64,000 bases of DNA from Lumbricus terrestris (Eukaryota > Annelida > Clitellata > Crassiclitellata > Lumbricidae). Positions 1-10,627 of this stretch are shown piece after piece. How positions within the stretch are numbered: position 1 is the stretch's first letter; the number at the start of each line of letters is the position of its first letter. Location: NCBI GenBank assembly GCA_949752735.1, contig OX457047.1:6762266-6826265 (forward strand), in the 5' to 3' direction. The translations under genes were made by a program, and so were the position numbers. The notes beneath the pieces were generated by a model, which searched no databases, was not told the DNA's origin, and saw only the letters and a program-made list of their open reading frames with translations.

Positions 1-690
1 CTCTACACAATGTCATGTAGTCTACCGCCCACCTAGCCTACGTCTACCGTCTACTTAACTTAAATAGATTTATTGTAAAAAAAAACTTCAAGGTCTCTGC
101 TGGGTCTGGCCAATGTGGCCATGCGGCATTCATATCACATTCGATACTCAATGTTAGTCACTTTGTCTGACTTCTGGCCATACTCCCCAACTGAAAAGAG
201 GCAGAGTCACCGACGGCAGAATGATGGCAAGTAGCAGCAATAGTAGGCTAAAATTAGCAATAAACTTTAACTGTCTATAATAGTAACTGCAAATTGATAA
301 AGTAATTTTATACCAGTGTGGCAGGATGAGAAGATATATGTAAATACCAACGCAAGAAATGACAGTGCCAGATCACAAGTAAAAATTATCCCGATCTCAG
401 CATGTTAAGCGCATTGCATATTTTAATTCAACCTTGCCCTGGATGCGAGTGAATGTCGTAAAGACATACAGAAACTTAGACTGCTTAATACCGACTAACA
501 TTGCAGTTTCGATCGTTCACCTTAATATTTATTCGTTAACGAATATTTGCGAATATTTACGATTATTAAAAAATCTTAATATTCACGAATATTTACGAAT
601 ATTAAACCCTAAAGTCACGACTACTCAATCTATGAAACCAGCTACATGTAAATAACACACAGGCACTGCCATTTACTCGCAGCCATTGTG
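1..690. other. No gene seen; AT-rich spacer
   Basis: No coding region or known repeat is recognisable. Positions 525-606 hold a short degenerate tandem repeat of a CGAATATTTA-like unit. Confidence 0.4.
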
Positions 691-694
691 ACCG

Positions 695-910
695 CTCACA
701 TCATACAACGAGGAAGAGTGGATGTCCTCAAACCGACTCATCCTCAACACCCATGGTGACTTACTGATTCTTTTCACGCGCTCTACTGCAAAACAGAGCC
801 GTTCGTTCTCTGTGGTTGGTCCTACAACATGGACTTCCCTTGACTATTCGAAACATCCCAAACACTTCTCAATTTCACAAACTGATCAACATAACAGCTA
901 CGAATGATTT
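695..910 (+). mobile_element. CR1/L2-like LINE, C-terminal coding fragment
   Basis: The + strand encodes a relic with HGDLL, FSVVGPTTW and a following Q-H stretch. It matches the better copy at 60040-60420, which reads HGDLKVPFTRS and FSVVGPTTWNGLPL. This is the region after the reverse transcriptase thumb in CR1/L2-type elements. It has frame damage and no RT catalytic motif, so it is a dead 3' fragment. A GATAAGATAAGA stretch near 1034 may be the remains of a tail. Confidence 0.6.
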
Positions 911-1239
911 TCGTTTCCGTTTTTTCAAGGGTATACCATCTAACGTCACACGCAGAAATTTTGAGTTAGTTGGAAGAAAACACTCAACCGGAAAATCCAC
1001 TGAACACTGGAGCCGATTGAATTGGTGTAAAATAAGATAAGATAAGAATATTCTTTAATATACCAATTGCTATCCGCATTTTGGTGTACATACAAAGTAT
1101 AATAAACAAACGTACATAATTTCTATATCCAAATGGACAGTTTAAAAGGACTCGTATAAGATCTGGTGGATTTATACACCAGTGCCCGAATGTTTTGAAT
1201 GTAAACTACACCATGTAGCAGAAGATGACCGTTTTTTTT

Positions 1240-1283
1240 CTAAACACCTTTTCATATATTGCAGATAATGGCTTGCATATATC
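1240..1283 (+). promoter_or_regulatory. Two-part site, weak (box + TATA)
   Basis: TAAACACCTTTTC, with TATAT 34 nt after the A of ACACC, so the spacing is off. The preceding 80 bp resemble those before the sites at 2883 and 7725. Confidence 0.35.
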
Positions 1284-1554
1284 GATTTATGGAATTTTAT
1301 AATAATAATATGGGACCGCGGTTCCCAGTTTTGCCTATAGTTTGATAGGTATTTGGGGGCATTTCCAACTGTGTTTTGGAGACCAGACAGAGGATCTTGT
1401 AGTGAATGCGTAAAGTGTTAAAATTTATGCATGTATACGCTGCAGTCTGGGCAGTTACAGATTGTATCTGCACAAACTACAGCGTATAAAATGTATAAAT
1501 TATATAGAAATAACGACGAACTTTTAAATTATTGCTATGTTTGCAGTGGTCACG

Positions 1555-1593
1555 TTAGACACCTTTACTACGTATTTAAATGAAGATATAAAT
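1555..1593 (+). promoter_or_regulatory. Two-part site (box + TATA)
   Basis: TTAGACACCTTTAC and TATAAA, spacing 28. It faces the leftward site at 1682. Confidence 0.75.
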
Positions 1594-1646
1594 TATATTA
1601 CTTTCATAGGGTTTTTGTATCAATTCAAAATGTACTCATTCTGAAC

Positions 1647-1686
1647 TAAATATGTATCAACTTGGTAGTGTATTAAAGGTGTTTAG
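1647..1686 (-). promoter_or_regulatory. Two-part site (box + TATA)
   Basis: CTAAACACCTTTAA and TACATATT, spacing 26. It is the convergent partner of the site at 1559. Confidence 0.5.
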
Positions 1687-1969
1687 GCAACCAATGTAAA
1701 GATTAAAAAATAATGCGAAAACATTCTTCTTCTTTTCTCTCTTCCGTCGACCATTACGTTGACGATGAGGTCTTTTCAAGACGTCTCAACATTCCTTTGT
1801 CTCTTGCAGTGTCCATTAAAAACATTAGTTTTCCTAAATTTAGCGTCGTCTTATTATACCAAAGCTGTTGCGACAATTGACAATGCTATTCAATTGTGCA
1901 AAAGAACTGATTTCAATAGGAAGACAGGCAAACAGTTTGGATGATTATGTTCAATTAAAAATGTATGTG

Positions 1970-2045
1970 TAATTTTAGTTTATTCAACAATCCGATTGAC
2001 AGACCGCAGCCAATTACAGAATACATTTATGCAATAATCTTAGTA
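1970..2045 (-). repeat. Tail of tRNA-headed SINE (family U)
   Basis: Matches the distal part of the fuller copy at 10015-10255 (CAACAATCCGATTGACAGACC and following). The tRNA-like head is absent, so this is a truncated copy. Confidence 0.55.
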
Positions 2046-2119
2046 GCATCAATCAGAACTATATCAATCAATCATTCAATCAGTCAATTAATCAATTTAC
2101 TGAACCAAGAAGAATGCAA

Positions 2120-2240
2120 AATAACATCATGCCAAACTAAACAAGAAATCACTTGGTTACAAAAGAAACCCAGAATTTGCTACCTATGTATGTTTTCCGC
2201 TGCTAGATGGTTCATTTCTTCATGCAACTTAACTCGAAGC
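2120..2240. repeat. Unclassified dispersed repeat
   Basis: The stretch around CCAAACTAAACAAGAAATC and CACTTGGTTACAAAA recurs in diverged form at 56945-57040. No coding content is seen. Confidence 0.4.
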
Positions 2241-2360
2241 AAATGTTTAGGCAGGAAATTTCTCAGTCAGAAATTGAAAGCCAAGTTTAGCAAACTGTTT
2301 CCTAGTACCAAGTCGGAACAGTTGAGTCTTTGCAGCGTTTAAACAGAGTCAATTAGTTGT

Positions 2361-2365
<5 letters not shown>

Positions 2366-2419
<54 letters not shown>

Positions 2420-2420
2420 G
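2366..2420. repeat. (ATC)n microsatellite
   Basis: About 18 perfect trinucleotide repeats. The Asp-rich frame read on the - strand is an artefact of the repeat. Confidence 0.95.
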
Positions 2421-2878
2421 TTTGGATCAAATTGCTGGATCGTAAGAGCAGATTCGCTTAAATACGTAGACGCAGCACCAGGAACAGAAGTTGCGGTAGT
2501 ACTGGTAGTACTGGTGGTAGTACTGGTGGTCGTACTCATAATAATTGTTTTGGTGTGAATTGCCTGAGAGGGAGCTGTGTGGTACAGCACTCTAGTCTTT
2601 CATTGCTCCTCCGAAATTGATGTCTCATCCACAGATATTTTTTCGACGCTTCTCAGTAAGTTCTCACTGTGATCATTGCTGCCGTGGCAATGAGGGATTT
2701 TTCTTTTCCGTATTTTCCCAAGCATACGTGCATCCAGCTTCGAAATCAGACGGTTCGCATTTGACGGAAGATCCTATGTTGTTTTAATTGCATCCTAAGA
2801 TTTGGTAGACGTAGGTCCTGGTGGCCGAATGTGTTTTGACTGTAAAGTACTCAACGTAGCGAAAGCATCCCGTTAACC

Positions 2879-2918
2879 TTAGACACCTTTTCAGAGGTTT
2901 TATTTTGTGTATTAATAT
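2879..2918 (+). promoter_or_regulatory. Two-part site (box + TATA)
   Basis: TTAGACACCTTTTC and TATTAATA, spacing 27. Convergent with the site at 3001. Confidence 0.7.
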
Positions 2919-2965
2919 TTGAAGTCAACAAAAAAAACTGTAAATAGTGAATCGAAAGTTACCGT

Positions 2966-3005
2966 CATTTGTAAAAAACTATTTATCGTTGAGAAAGGTG
3001 TTATA
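2966..3005 (-). promoter_or_regulatory. Two-part site (box + TATA)
   Basis: TATAACACCTTTCT and TACAAATG, spacing 28. Confidence 0.5.
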
Positions 3006-3335
3006 GGAATCAGGCTGTTGTAACTTGCTGGATAAGTTTCGGATATGAATAGAGTTGTGTGGGGTTGCACTAGCAGTTGTTTCATTTTCACGTTACCATG
3101 TGACAGCAATGGTCATTAGCGTCTCTGTTGTCCAGTTTTGGAATGTTTGTGCTTGTGACTTTTGCCATAAATACGCTTACAAGCAAGATTCCAATGACTG
3201 TAATCTATAGCATCTTCTCTATTATCTTCGGGGCTTACTTTAACCAATAATTATTGGAGTCGAATTTCCAATACACACACTGAACAGGGATTTCTCGATA
3301 CGCGAATTAGCCTCCCCACCCCACTGTCTGTAAGT

Positions 3336-3392
3336 CAATCAGTCAGTCAGTCAGTCAGTCAGTCAGTCAGTCAGTCAGTCAGTCAGTCAGTC
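3336..3392. repeat. (CAGT)n microsatellite
   Basis: Tetranucleotide array, nearly perfect. Confidence 0.95.
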
Positions 3393-3579
3393 ATACGGTA
3401 TCAGCTTTATTGTTAAAGTGTTTGTTCACTTCAAGCAATCCTTATAGTAAGTCTTATTCATTAAATAATCTTTTTTTCCTTTTCAAAGATTTAATTATTT
3501 ATAGAACAGTATTTGAATTTTTGAGCAAGCTTGGATAAATATATCACTATAGAAATTTTAATAGTTGTTTTCTAAGTCA

Positions 3580-4025
3580 TATTTGCAGCGACAAGATTAG
3601 TAATGTTAGCGTCAGCATAGTAGAAGTGTAGGACTCTATTTGTCGTATAATAGTATTTCTTATAATAGTATTTCCCGCTCCTCATCTTCCACAGCATTGC
3701 TTCGTCCTGCCTCTTTGGAACAAACCTCGTCAAACATCTCACCCATCTTACGAACTCACCAAAACTCCACCTCTTGATATACATCCACACAAATATTCCT
3801 TTTTCCCAGATCCTATCCTTATTCTTTCACTTCCCGTTTCAACTTTAGACAACACTCACCGTGTTAGCCATCTGTCCAACTCATCGCCTAACTCTCCGGA
3901 TCTTGACTCTATGTCTATGGATTTTGTTTTGATTGAGCACCATTGAATAAGCTGGTTAACGCGACTTGGCTTTTGTGGGCGCTATAGAAATTCTGAGTTT
4001 ACGATTACGATTACGATAGTGCCTG
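3580..4025 (+). mobile_element. LINE C-terminal/3' tail, copy 1 of a tandem duplication
   Basis: A conceptual frame reads CLFGTN-like and PPLDIHPHKYSFF, ends near 3946, and runs into a (GATTAC)n-type tail at 4006-4018. The same block recurs at 4930-5375. The flanks on both sides are also shared, so the second copy arose by local duplication, not by a second insertion. No RT motif survives. Confidence 0.55.
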
Positions 4026-4260
4026 CGGAAAGTATACGGTTGCTTGTTGCGGCTGTAACAGTTCTATTAGCATTAGTTGTAGTAGTAGCGGTTAAAACAA
4101 CGACAATGGTGATGACTGGCATAACAGCAGGAACAGCGACAACAACAACTATGAAGCATTTGACACAAAGTACTGGATGGGAAAACTAAATGAACGCTAA
4201 ATTGCCGCACTGCTATGGCAACATTTTAATGTGCCAAAAGTCTGAGTCGCCTGATTTTCT

Positions 4261-4297
4261 TAAAACACCTTTTTCAAGGATTAAAGTTCTATATGAA
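4261..4297 (+). promoter_or_regulatory. Two-part site (box + TATA), diverged
   Basis: AAAACACCTTTTTC and TATATGA, spacing 25. It occupies the same place in the duplicated block as the site at 5805. Confidence 0.45.
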
Positions 4298-4577
4298 TTT
4301 TGGTTCAGCTGTTAGCAGCGTATTTCTAGTCTTTTATTATTCAACAGTTTAACGACATCATATAACTACAAAGGTTGTTGACGTCTTTAAAGTTTGATGT
4401 ATTGCAGCTCACTTTTGTTTAACTGTTCAGCAGTTTCTGTTTATACTTTCTTTTTCTTTGTTTTTTCCTTTTGTTCTTTTTTTTGTTCTTTTCTTTTCTT
4501 TTCTTCCTGAATTTGACTAACCGCCTTTCATGACGATAGTGTTCACCAAATGTATTTCTAGTCATCGGCTTTCTATA

Positions 4578-4617
4578 CTATTAATAAGATGATGATTTCG
4601 TTGAAAAGGGTGTTTAT
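4578..4617 (-). promoter_or_regulatory. Two-part site (box + TATA)
   Basis: ATAAACACCCTTTT and TATTAATA, spacing 27. Confidence 0.45.
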
Positions 4618-4631
4618 GTCAATCATTGATC

Positions 4632-4735
4632 ATTGATGGATGGATCCGATTTGACCAGGGCCTATGACAACTGTTACAGAGGCCGTTACCCTGGGCAGAA
4701 ATTTGCTCGGCACTTGAGAGCAAGGTACTAGACAA
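4632..4735 (-). repeat. Hairpin SINE (family V)
   Basis: RNA sense is on the - strand. The stem CCAGGGT/GCCCTGG brackets the GTAACGGCCTC element, with a U-G pair closing the stem. A 6-nt insertion lies in the loop. The element ends in GGATCCATCCATC. No two-part site lies directly upstream of this copy. Confidence 0.75.
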
Positions 4736-4796
4736 GCTTTTTATTTAGTTTTTTTTTTATTGATCATTGAGGTCAAGCTTTAGATTAAAAACTCTG

Positions 4797-4813
4797 TGTG
4801 CGTGCGTGCGTGC

Positions 4814-4852
<39 letters not shown>
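4797..4852. repeat. (TGCG)n/(TG)n microsatellite
   Basis: A GTGC tetranucleotide stretch grades into (TG)n. Confidence 0.95.
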
Positions 4853-4855
<3 letters not shown>

Positions 4856-4929
4856 GCCTCTATTGGACGTATAATAGTAATTCTTAAAATACCTGAAGGA
4901 ATGGAATTCAAGGTCTTTTCACTCACGTA

Positions 4930-5375
4930 CAATACACTTCATTCATAATAGCTGTCATATCTTTGTCAGATGTTCACCATCTACCCTCTTCTTCCACCCC
5001 TCTCCTCATCTTCGCCCGTCCATGACCTCCTCGCTAAATTTTATTCATTGCTGTCCTGCCTCTTTGGAACAAACTTCGACAATCATCTGACCCATCAAAC
5101 TCCACCTCTTGTTACATACATACATACAGGTATCCCACACAAAACTCAATACATTCCTTTTTCCAAGATCATATCCGTATTCTTCCACTGCCCGACCCGT
5201 TTCAACTTTAGACCCACCATGATTGCCGTCTCTCAAACTCCTCGCCTGACTCTCCGGATATTGACTTTCTGCCTATTTGTTTTGATTGAGCGACTGCGAA
5301 TAAGCTGACTAACGCGACTTCGCTTTTGTGGTCGCTGTAGAAATTTCGAGTTTACGATAACGATTACGATAGTGC
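4930..5375 (+). mobile_element. LINE C-terminal/3' tail, copy 2
   Basis: Second member of the local duplication. The frame includes CLFGTNFDN and TPPLVTYIHTG and ends near 5308. The tail is TTACGATAACGATTACGATA. Position 5400 onward continues to match 4025-4200 (TTGTTGCGG, GTGGTTAAAACAA, GACTGGCATAACA-like). Confidence 0.55.
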
Positions 5376-5800
5376 TTGCAGTAACTCGATGACCAAAAAG
5401 GTCATCAACTGTTTTGGGCCGAGATTTTTTTTAGCCCTCCCCCCAAGATCGGTAACCAAACTACGCCCAGGCTTGTTGCGGTTATAATAGTACCATTAGT
5501 AACATTAGTTACATAGTGGATGATGCGGTGGTTAAAACAAACGACAATGATAGTGACTAGCATAACATCAAAAACAGCAGCAACAACGAAAACAACATTT
5601 TTTCAAAGCACCCATCCAGCGCCACAACAAAAGCACTGAACTGAAAATTTTAAAAGTGTTTGAAAAGTTAGAGACAACCGAGGGGCATAATTGCGCAATA
5701 AGATCTGCTGGACGGAAACACAAGTGTTTTTAATTTTCGCAACTGAAGTCTGTTTTCAATGTTATCAGCACCACGAAATCATGGAAAAGCTTGATCTTTC

Positions 5801-5840
5801 TTAAATACCCTTTTTCGTCGAGTTTATACACTTATTAATG
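5801..5840 (+). promoter_or_regulatory. Two-part site (box + TATA), diverged box
   Basis: AAATACCCTTTTTC and TATTAATG, spacing 28. Faces the site at 5920. Confidence 0.45.
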
Positions 5841-5883
5841 CTGAACAGACTGCGCCATCAGATAACTTGTTTGCCATTATTAA

Positions 5884-5924
5884 GTTATTTATCATAAGAA
5901 AATGTCTTTGAAAAAGGTGTCTAG
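5884..5924 (-). promoter_or_regulatory. Two-part site (box + TATA)
   Basis: CTAGACACCTTTTT and TAAATAAC, spacing 29. Confidence 0.6.
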
Positions 5925-6149
5925 GTGAATAAGGTTAATATAATTATAATTGATTATATACATGTATGAGCTCTTGTTAAAGCGGCCCTTCAAAACCCCT
6001 ACTCAGTGGCTGATATTTATAAAAAAATATGACTATTGTAGTATATAGGCCTGCCTACTTAGAACGACCTTCCTCCCACTATCCGTAGTAAGATCTTACT
6101 AGGGGTGTCATCTTCAGCTCTTTGCTACATGAAGACTTTTTTTATTACC

Positions 6150-6215
6150 TCGGGGCTGTCACGCTGAGAGCGCCTCTGAATAGCTAATATGTAAGAAGTG
6201 CTTTAAAAATGCTTA
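6150..6215 (+). repeat. CR1-like LINE 3'-end fragment
   Basis: GAGCGCCTCTGAATAGCTAA is the degenerate form of the 3' end shared by all CR1-like copies here. Confidence 0.5.
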
Positions 6216-6504
6216 TACACAATACAATACGATATATTGCAATGTGTTGAGTTGTATTGTATCTATGCATTTATGTAGCGCCTCTCACAGTGTACACCAA
6301 TAAGATCAGTCCATTAGATCAAGAGAAGGTTTTTTGAGACAACAAAAGAAGGCCACTAGTTAATCAGTAGAACATTAGCTCCTAATAATTATCTTTGTAA
6401 TCTCATGCGACATCAGAATCATCTCTCTACCTACACCACGCTTGTTCCCTCAGTGGTCTCTCGTTTTTGGATCAACTCTCCATTCACTCGTTCCTCGCCA
6501 TTAA

Positions 6505-6760
6505 AAACGTGCGATGGTGCGATGATGTAGTGGTCTGTTTGGTTCTTTGGAGTTGCAGGGTCATTGGTTCGAATTCCAGATTAAAATCCTCTTCAAATTG
6601 CCGCGCAAAGACTCTTATCAAGTTTCCTCACTCGCAAATGCTCGTGCGCTTCGCTGTGAAACGCCATTTCTGTGGCCGCGCTGTAGTCGGGAGCGCCTCT
6701 GACTAGCGATCTTGAAGGGGCGCTATTGCAGATGCGGTAAAGAATGAATTGAAATAAAAG
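6505..6760 (+). repeat. tRNA-headed SINE with CR1-like tail (family T)
   Basis: The A-box-like ATGATGTAGTGGTC and B-box-like GGTTCGAATTC form a tRNA-derived head with internal Pol III promoter spacing. The end GGGAGCGCCTCTGACTAG and GGGGCGCTATTG is the same 3' end as the CR1-like LINEs, as expected for a SINE moved by a partner LINE. Related copies are at 48690-48925 and 55785-55945. Confidence 0.75.
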
Positions 6761-6981
6761 TTCAATTTTATTTCTCTTAAAGCTACTTTCTTTACTCTTC
6801 AGCCATGGATCTTTTGCATTGGGAGTTACTCTCGTTAGTGTGTGCTGTGATATGCGTCTTTTAAATTTATTGATGCAATACAATTAGATTACGTCATCCG
6901 GGTCCCCCAAAATGCAAGAATGTCACTGGCTGTGTCGGCTTACAAATTCTGCTATTAGTGACGGGCATTTAATCTCAGGCA

Positions 6982-7021
6982 TATTTATAAAGCAACTGAT
7001 ATATTAATTAAAGGTGTATAT
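6982..7021 (-). promoter_or_regulatory. Two-part site (box + TATA)
   Basis: ATATACACCTTTAA and TATAAATA, spacing 28. Confidence 0.7.
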
Positions 7022-7119
7022 TTAGGAATTGTGTTCCTTTTCGATTATGATTGCACGAGTTGATTTTTCTACAAAATAACGTAGTAGACGACAACGGTGA
7101 CGATAAACATAACAAAAGT

Positions 7120-7474
7120 AATAATAATCTTCCTTTTAATGATTCAATCTGACACACCGCAGAATGATTACAGATACAAGTTATACGAAATACGGCCCAC
7201 TGTAGCACGACACACAGATCGGCTTTACAGCAGTGGGTTCGGTAACTTAACTAATGGCCTGAATACTGGATCACTTCTGGTCGGCCAAGCCAGAAGTGGG
7301 AGCGGTTATCTTTATTTTTAGCAGATCCCGAGTCAAGCAACACAACAGCAAAGCGGCAATGGCAGCTAACAGAAATTTTAATAAATTAATGCCCTGAGCG
7401 AGGCTTGAACCCGGGTCGCGCGGATGACTCTCAGTTTAACGGCCAGCGCTATCTCCACTGAGCTACGGGACCCC
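7120..7474 (-). repeat. tRNA-derived SINE (third head type)
   Basis: The - strand opens with GGTCCCGTAGCTCAGTGGA (A box) followed by GGGTTCAAGCC (B box). The acceptor, anticodon and T stems cannot all form, so it is not a functional tRNA. About 280 bp of body and an (ATT)-rich end follow. The body contains the hairpin CCACTTCTGG/CCAGAAGTG. Confidence 0.65.
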
Positions 7475-7720
7475 CCAAAAGTGGCAAAACAGAATGGATA
7501 TTGAAGGTCTTTCTATTTTCTATTTTCGATTATCTAGACAGCCATCCAACGTCGCAAGCACAAGCTCTTATGCAGTTGACGGAAGGCATTGAATCGGAAA
7601 ATACGATGATAGTTTCGGTCGACTTATGGATAGTTTAATGGCGCCCTTGACGTAGACATAACGTTACTATGCAAATGTTTTGAATGTAAACAACACTAAG
7701 TTGAAAAGAGCTTGTTTTTC

Positions 7721-7760
7721 TTAAACACCTTCTTGTAGTTTTTATTTCCTACTAATAGTT
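7721..7760 (+). promoter_or_regulatory. Two-part site (box + TATA)
   Basis: TAAACACCTTCTTG and TAATAG, spacing 28. The SINE dimer starts 34 nt after the TATA-like box, in the same direction. Confidence 0.5.
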
Positions 7761-7786
7761 GCTGCGTCTAATATTTTGCGCTAGAA

Positions 7787-7992
7787 AGCTCTTAAGTGCT
7801 GTAATATGCCGAGCAAATTTCTGTCCAGGGTAACGGCCTCTGTTGTCATAGATCCTGGTCAAGTACCTTGCTCTTAAGTGCTGTAATACGCCGAGCAAAT
7901 TTCTGTCCAGGGTAACGGCCTCTGTTGTCATAGACCCTGGTCAAATCGGATCCATCCATCCTGGTCAAATCGGATCCATCCATCACTTGCGC
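7787..7992 (+). repeat. Hairpin SINE (family V), tandem dimer
   Basis: Two head-to-tail copies in RNA sense. Each starts GCTCTTAAGTGCTGTAATA and carries the stem CCAGGGT with A(C/T)CCTGG; in the first copy the change gives a G-U pair, so the stem is kept. The 3' module GGTCAAATCGGATCCATC is also duplicated at the end. Sits behind the site at 7725. Confidence 0.8.
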
Positions 7993-8015
7993 TAATTGTA
8001 TGTCTGAATACCACA

Positions 8016-8055
8016 ATATTTGTAAGAATTTGATATAATTGAAAAAGGTGTTCAA
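8016..8055 (-). promoter_or_regulatory. Two-part site (box + TATA)
   Basis: TTGAACACCTTTTT and TACAAATA, spacing 27. Partner of the site at 7725. Confidence 0.55.
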
Positions 8056-8548
8056 TTTTACGAATTTTTCAAATAGCTTAGCTGTTAAGTTTCAAACAAA
8101 TACGTTTGTGTGGGGTTGTTGTAGTAATTAATTATTTCAGTTAAACGACCCTATGTGACTAGAATGATCATTAGCGTTGACCTCCAGTTTTTGAATTGCC
8201 TGTGTTAGTGACTTTGACATACACAATCGAGATGCACCGTCTCTCCCCCGGTGAGTCTCTTTCCATTTTAGGATCTCCAAGAGGGACGTTTCGGTTCCGA
8301 CTAACGTTTTGCGATTGTCTAACGCTTATGAGCGAGATGTCTAATGTAACTCATTTTTCGCAACAATGATCATGTAACGCTGGGAGAATCGGTCAAGGGA
8401 AACGTTACAAAGTGCTAAGAGGGGCGGGGGGGGGTAAAAAAGTGGAAAATTTCGGCGTAACGTAATTATGCAATGATCCCATGTGGCAAAAAATCTGCTG
8501 CATAAAATGAACTTACAAGAATATAACATGTATAACAGATGTTGTTAA

Positions 8549-9187
8549 CCCTCGGAGGCTAACCTGGGGTGTTTTTTTCACCCCACTGTCAGTATTTGCC
8601 ATGAATTTTTTTACTGCTTTTAAATTTTGCCATGCGCTTTTGTGTATCTGTTTAGAGATGATTTTTGCTTAATTCCACATTTTAATTTTTTTTATTGAAT
8701 GCATGGTCACGTGACTGACGTCATATAATGGCCATTGTTATTAATAATTTAGTTTTGTTGAAGAGGTTTCGACGGTTATCTGCAGCCAATGCAGCTAAAC
8801 TGGTACCAGAATTGATATCAATGTATTGAAAATGATTATAGCGACGATGATAATGAAGAGTTTGTTGATTGTAATGATGTATCGGAGCTAGATAATGTCG
8901 AAATCGATGATGTCATAGACCTTGCCTATGTGTTGCAACTTTGAATGTGGAAAGCATGCAACAAAGCGTCAATTGTGTATAGATGATCGTAGACTCGATG
9001 ATTATGATAATATTTTAACTTAGTTAGGTGTTCAAAGTTTGTCAATTCCATGCTGAACTTGAATTAAGTGTAATTTTTGATCAAACATGGTCTATTTTTA
9101 TATCATAGGCCTCAAATGGTGTGGGGTGAAAAATATACCCCAGGTTATCCAATAATATGTGATTTTTTATAGGTTAGCCTCCGAGGG
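8549..9187 (+). mobile_element. piggyBac-like element, family 1 copy A
   Basis: The 639-bp element is flanked by TTAA on both sides (8545-8548, 9188-9191). The TIRs begin CCCTCGGAGGCTAACCTGGG on the left and mirror this on the right. An interior frame near 8828-8945 is strongly acidic (ENDYSDDDNEEF, DNVEIDDVID) like the N-terminus of piggyBac transposases. No catalytic DDD region remains, so it is non-autonomous. An inverted copy lies at 28004-28648. Confidence 0.8.
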
Positions 9188-9225
9188 TTAACTGTAAAAC
9201 GCTTTGCTGGGCAACGAACAATGAT

Positions 9226-9956
9226 TCATTCATTCATTCCGAAAATTTATATAGCGCCCCTTCAAGAAGCCTACTCAGAGGCGCTCCCAGTCCAGCCAGA
9301 GCTAAAAAAGATATGTTTTGAGCAACTTGTAGAAAGCAGGCAAATTATTCCGAGGTAGTAAGCGTAGTGCAAGTGGGAGCCCATTCCATGTGGACGGTCC
9401 AACAACCGAGAAGGTTTGACGCTGTCTGGTAGCAGAGCGGGTTCGAGGGACCAGCAACTGCCCATTGGCCGTAGAGCGCAAAGTTCTACGGGAGGCTACA
9501 ACAAAGACAGAGATCAGAAGAAGCACTACCAATTAAGGACCGCCAGACAAGTGCTGCTATCCTGTACGAGATACGCTGCGAGACTGGAAGCCAGTGCAGA
9601 ACATCACGCATGTAGACAGAAATTGGGGCAAATTTTGGGATATGACCAATAAGCCGAGCAGCAGAGCGCATGACCCGGTCAAGACGTCCTATTAAGCTAG
9701 ATGGGTGACCAGCAAGAATTGAGCAGCAATGATCAATTCTGCTAGTTACGAATGCGTGTACAATGACAACAGCGGCATCATGAGATAGGGACCGCATGAC
9801 GACACGCAACTGGCGGAGCTGGTAATAGCAGCTTCGCGTTACTAGGTTAACATGTTGTGAGAAACTGAGTTCTTGGTCAAGTGTCACTCCAAGATCGCGG
9901 ACGGTATGAGAGAATGCAATATGGGGGAATATCTGAGCCAAAAGATGCATGTCTAT
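9226..9956 (-). mobile_element. CR1-like LINE, 5'-truncated, RT thumb to 3' end
   Basis: The - strand reads LGVTLDQELSFSQHV, then AFVTSRIDHCCSIL, RSAARLIGHIPKF and LHWLPVSQRISYRIAALVW. This is the thumb/C-terminal region of CR1/L2/Jockey-type RTs. The frame then breaks, and the final part (FSVVGPSTWNGLPLALR) lies in another frame, so the copy is dead. The 3' end GGGAGCGCCTCTGAGTAGGC is followed by (GAAT)n. Nearly the same sequence lies at 11248. Confidence 0.85.
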
Positions 9957-10014
9957 TGTCTAGACTTGATATTGTTAAGACTGCGTTAAATGGCGTATGC
10001 AAAATAATAATTCT

Positions 10015-10255
10015 CCTTTATTCAACAAACCGGTTGACAGACCGCAGCCGGTTACAGTGTACAAATGTGCCGTTGACACAATTGACAAGAACGGAGATAA
10101 CAGTATACACAAATTTTAATTATACTGACTGCCCAGACAGCCTGCAGTACACGGCGCTAACAGCAGCCTGCAAAGCAAATCCGCCCAAACGGGGGGCTCG
10201 AACTCGCTACCTCTCGCACTCTACGCCAGCGTGTTATCCACTACTCTAGCGGATG
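10015..10255 (-). repeat. tRNA-headed SINE (family U)
   Basis: The - strand starts with a tRNA-like head: GCTAGAGTAGTGGATAACAC (A box) and GAGTTCGAGCC (B box). The body contains GCGCCGTGTACTGCAGGC. Second copy at 18055-18262, truncated copy at 1970. Confidence 0.75.
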
Positions 10256-10587
10256 CATGGACACAATGAATTAATTTTGACTGCACTGGATACGCTGTAA
10301 ATTGTCGTCAACGGACTTTGATGTCAGGCAACTAAGTTAAACCTTGGAGAAATAAATAGCAAGTCTATTGCAGTTTGTTTTAAAGCACCTTGCTTTTGTG
10401 TCGACGCGTGAAGAGGTGACGTAAAAAAAATTGTCCAACATTGAGGGACATCATTCATGACGATGGCGTTGATCACAATTGTGAGTAATTATTGTTCAGC
10501 ATAACATGAAGGATTGCCATACCAACATTGTATTGTATTGTATTTATAAATTTATAAACGTAACATACACCTTATCAGCGATTGCTA

Positions 10588-10627
10588 ACTTATATAGTAA
10601 TCCGTTTTAAATTTAAAAGGTGTGTAA
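10588..10627 (-). promoter_or_regulatory. Two-part site (box + TATA)
   Basis: TTACACACCTTTTA and TATATAAG, spacing 27. A weak rightward box (ATACACCTTATC at 10565) could use the same TATATA on the other strand, spacing 24. Confidence 0.65.

Larger units (their letters stand above)
2740..3190. repeat. Diverged unit of a site-bearing array
   Basis: Left part (TTGACGGAAG, then an AATGTTTTGA-like stretch) and right part (TGTGTGGGGTTG, ATCATTAGCG-like, CCAGTTTT) align with 7570-8240. The box pair lies between them in both copies, so the whole unit with its two sites was duplicated. Confidence 0.65.
7540..8240. repeat. Diverged unit of the site-bearing array
   Basis: Paralogous to 2740-3190, interrupted between its two sites by the SINE dimer at 7787-7992. 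Without that insert the two boxes lie about 115 bp apart, as in the other units. Confidence 0.65.

Noticed and set aside
7388..7474. Functional tRNA gene on the - strand
   Set aside because: A and B boxes are present but the acceptor, anticodon and T stems do not form properly, and a SINE body follows.
10180..10255. tRNA genes at 10.2 kb and 18.2 kb
   Set aside because: Same SINE head twice, with no proper acceptor stem.
10370..10395. AAAGCACCTTGCTTTT as a site
   Set aside because: No TATA-like sequence at the expected distance.
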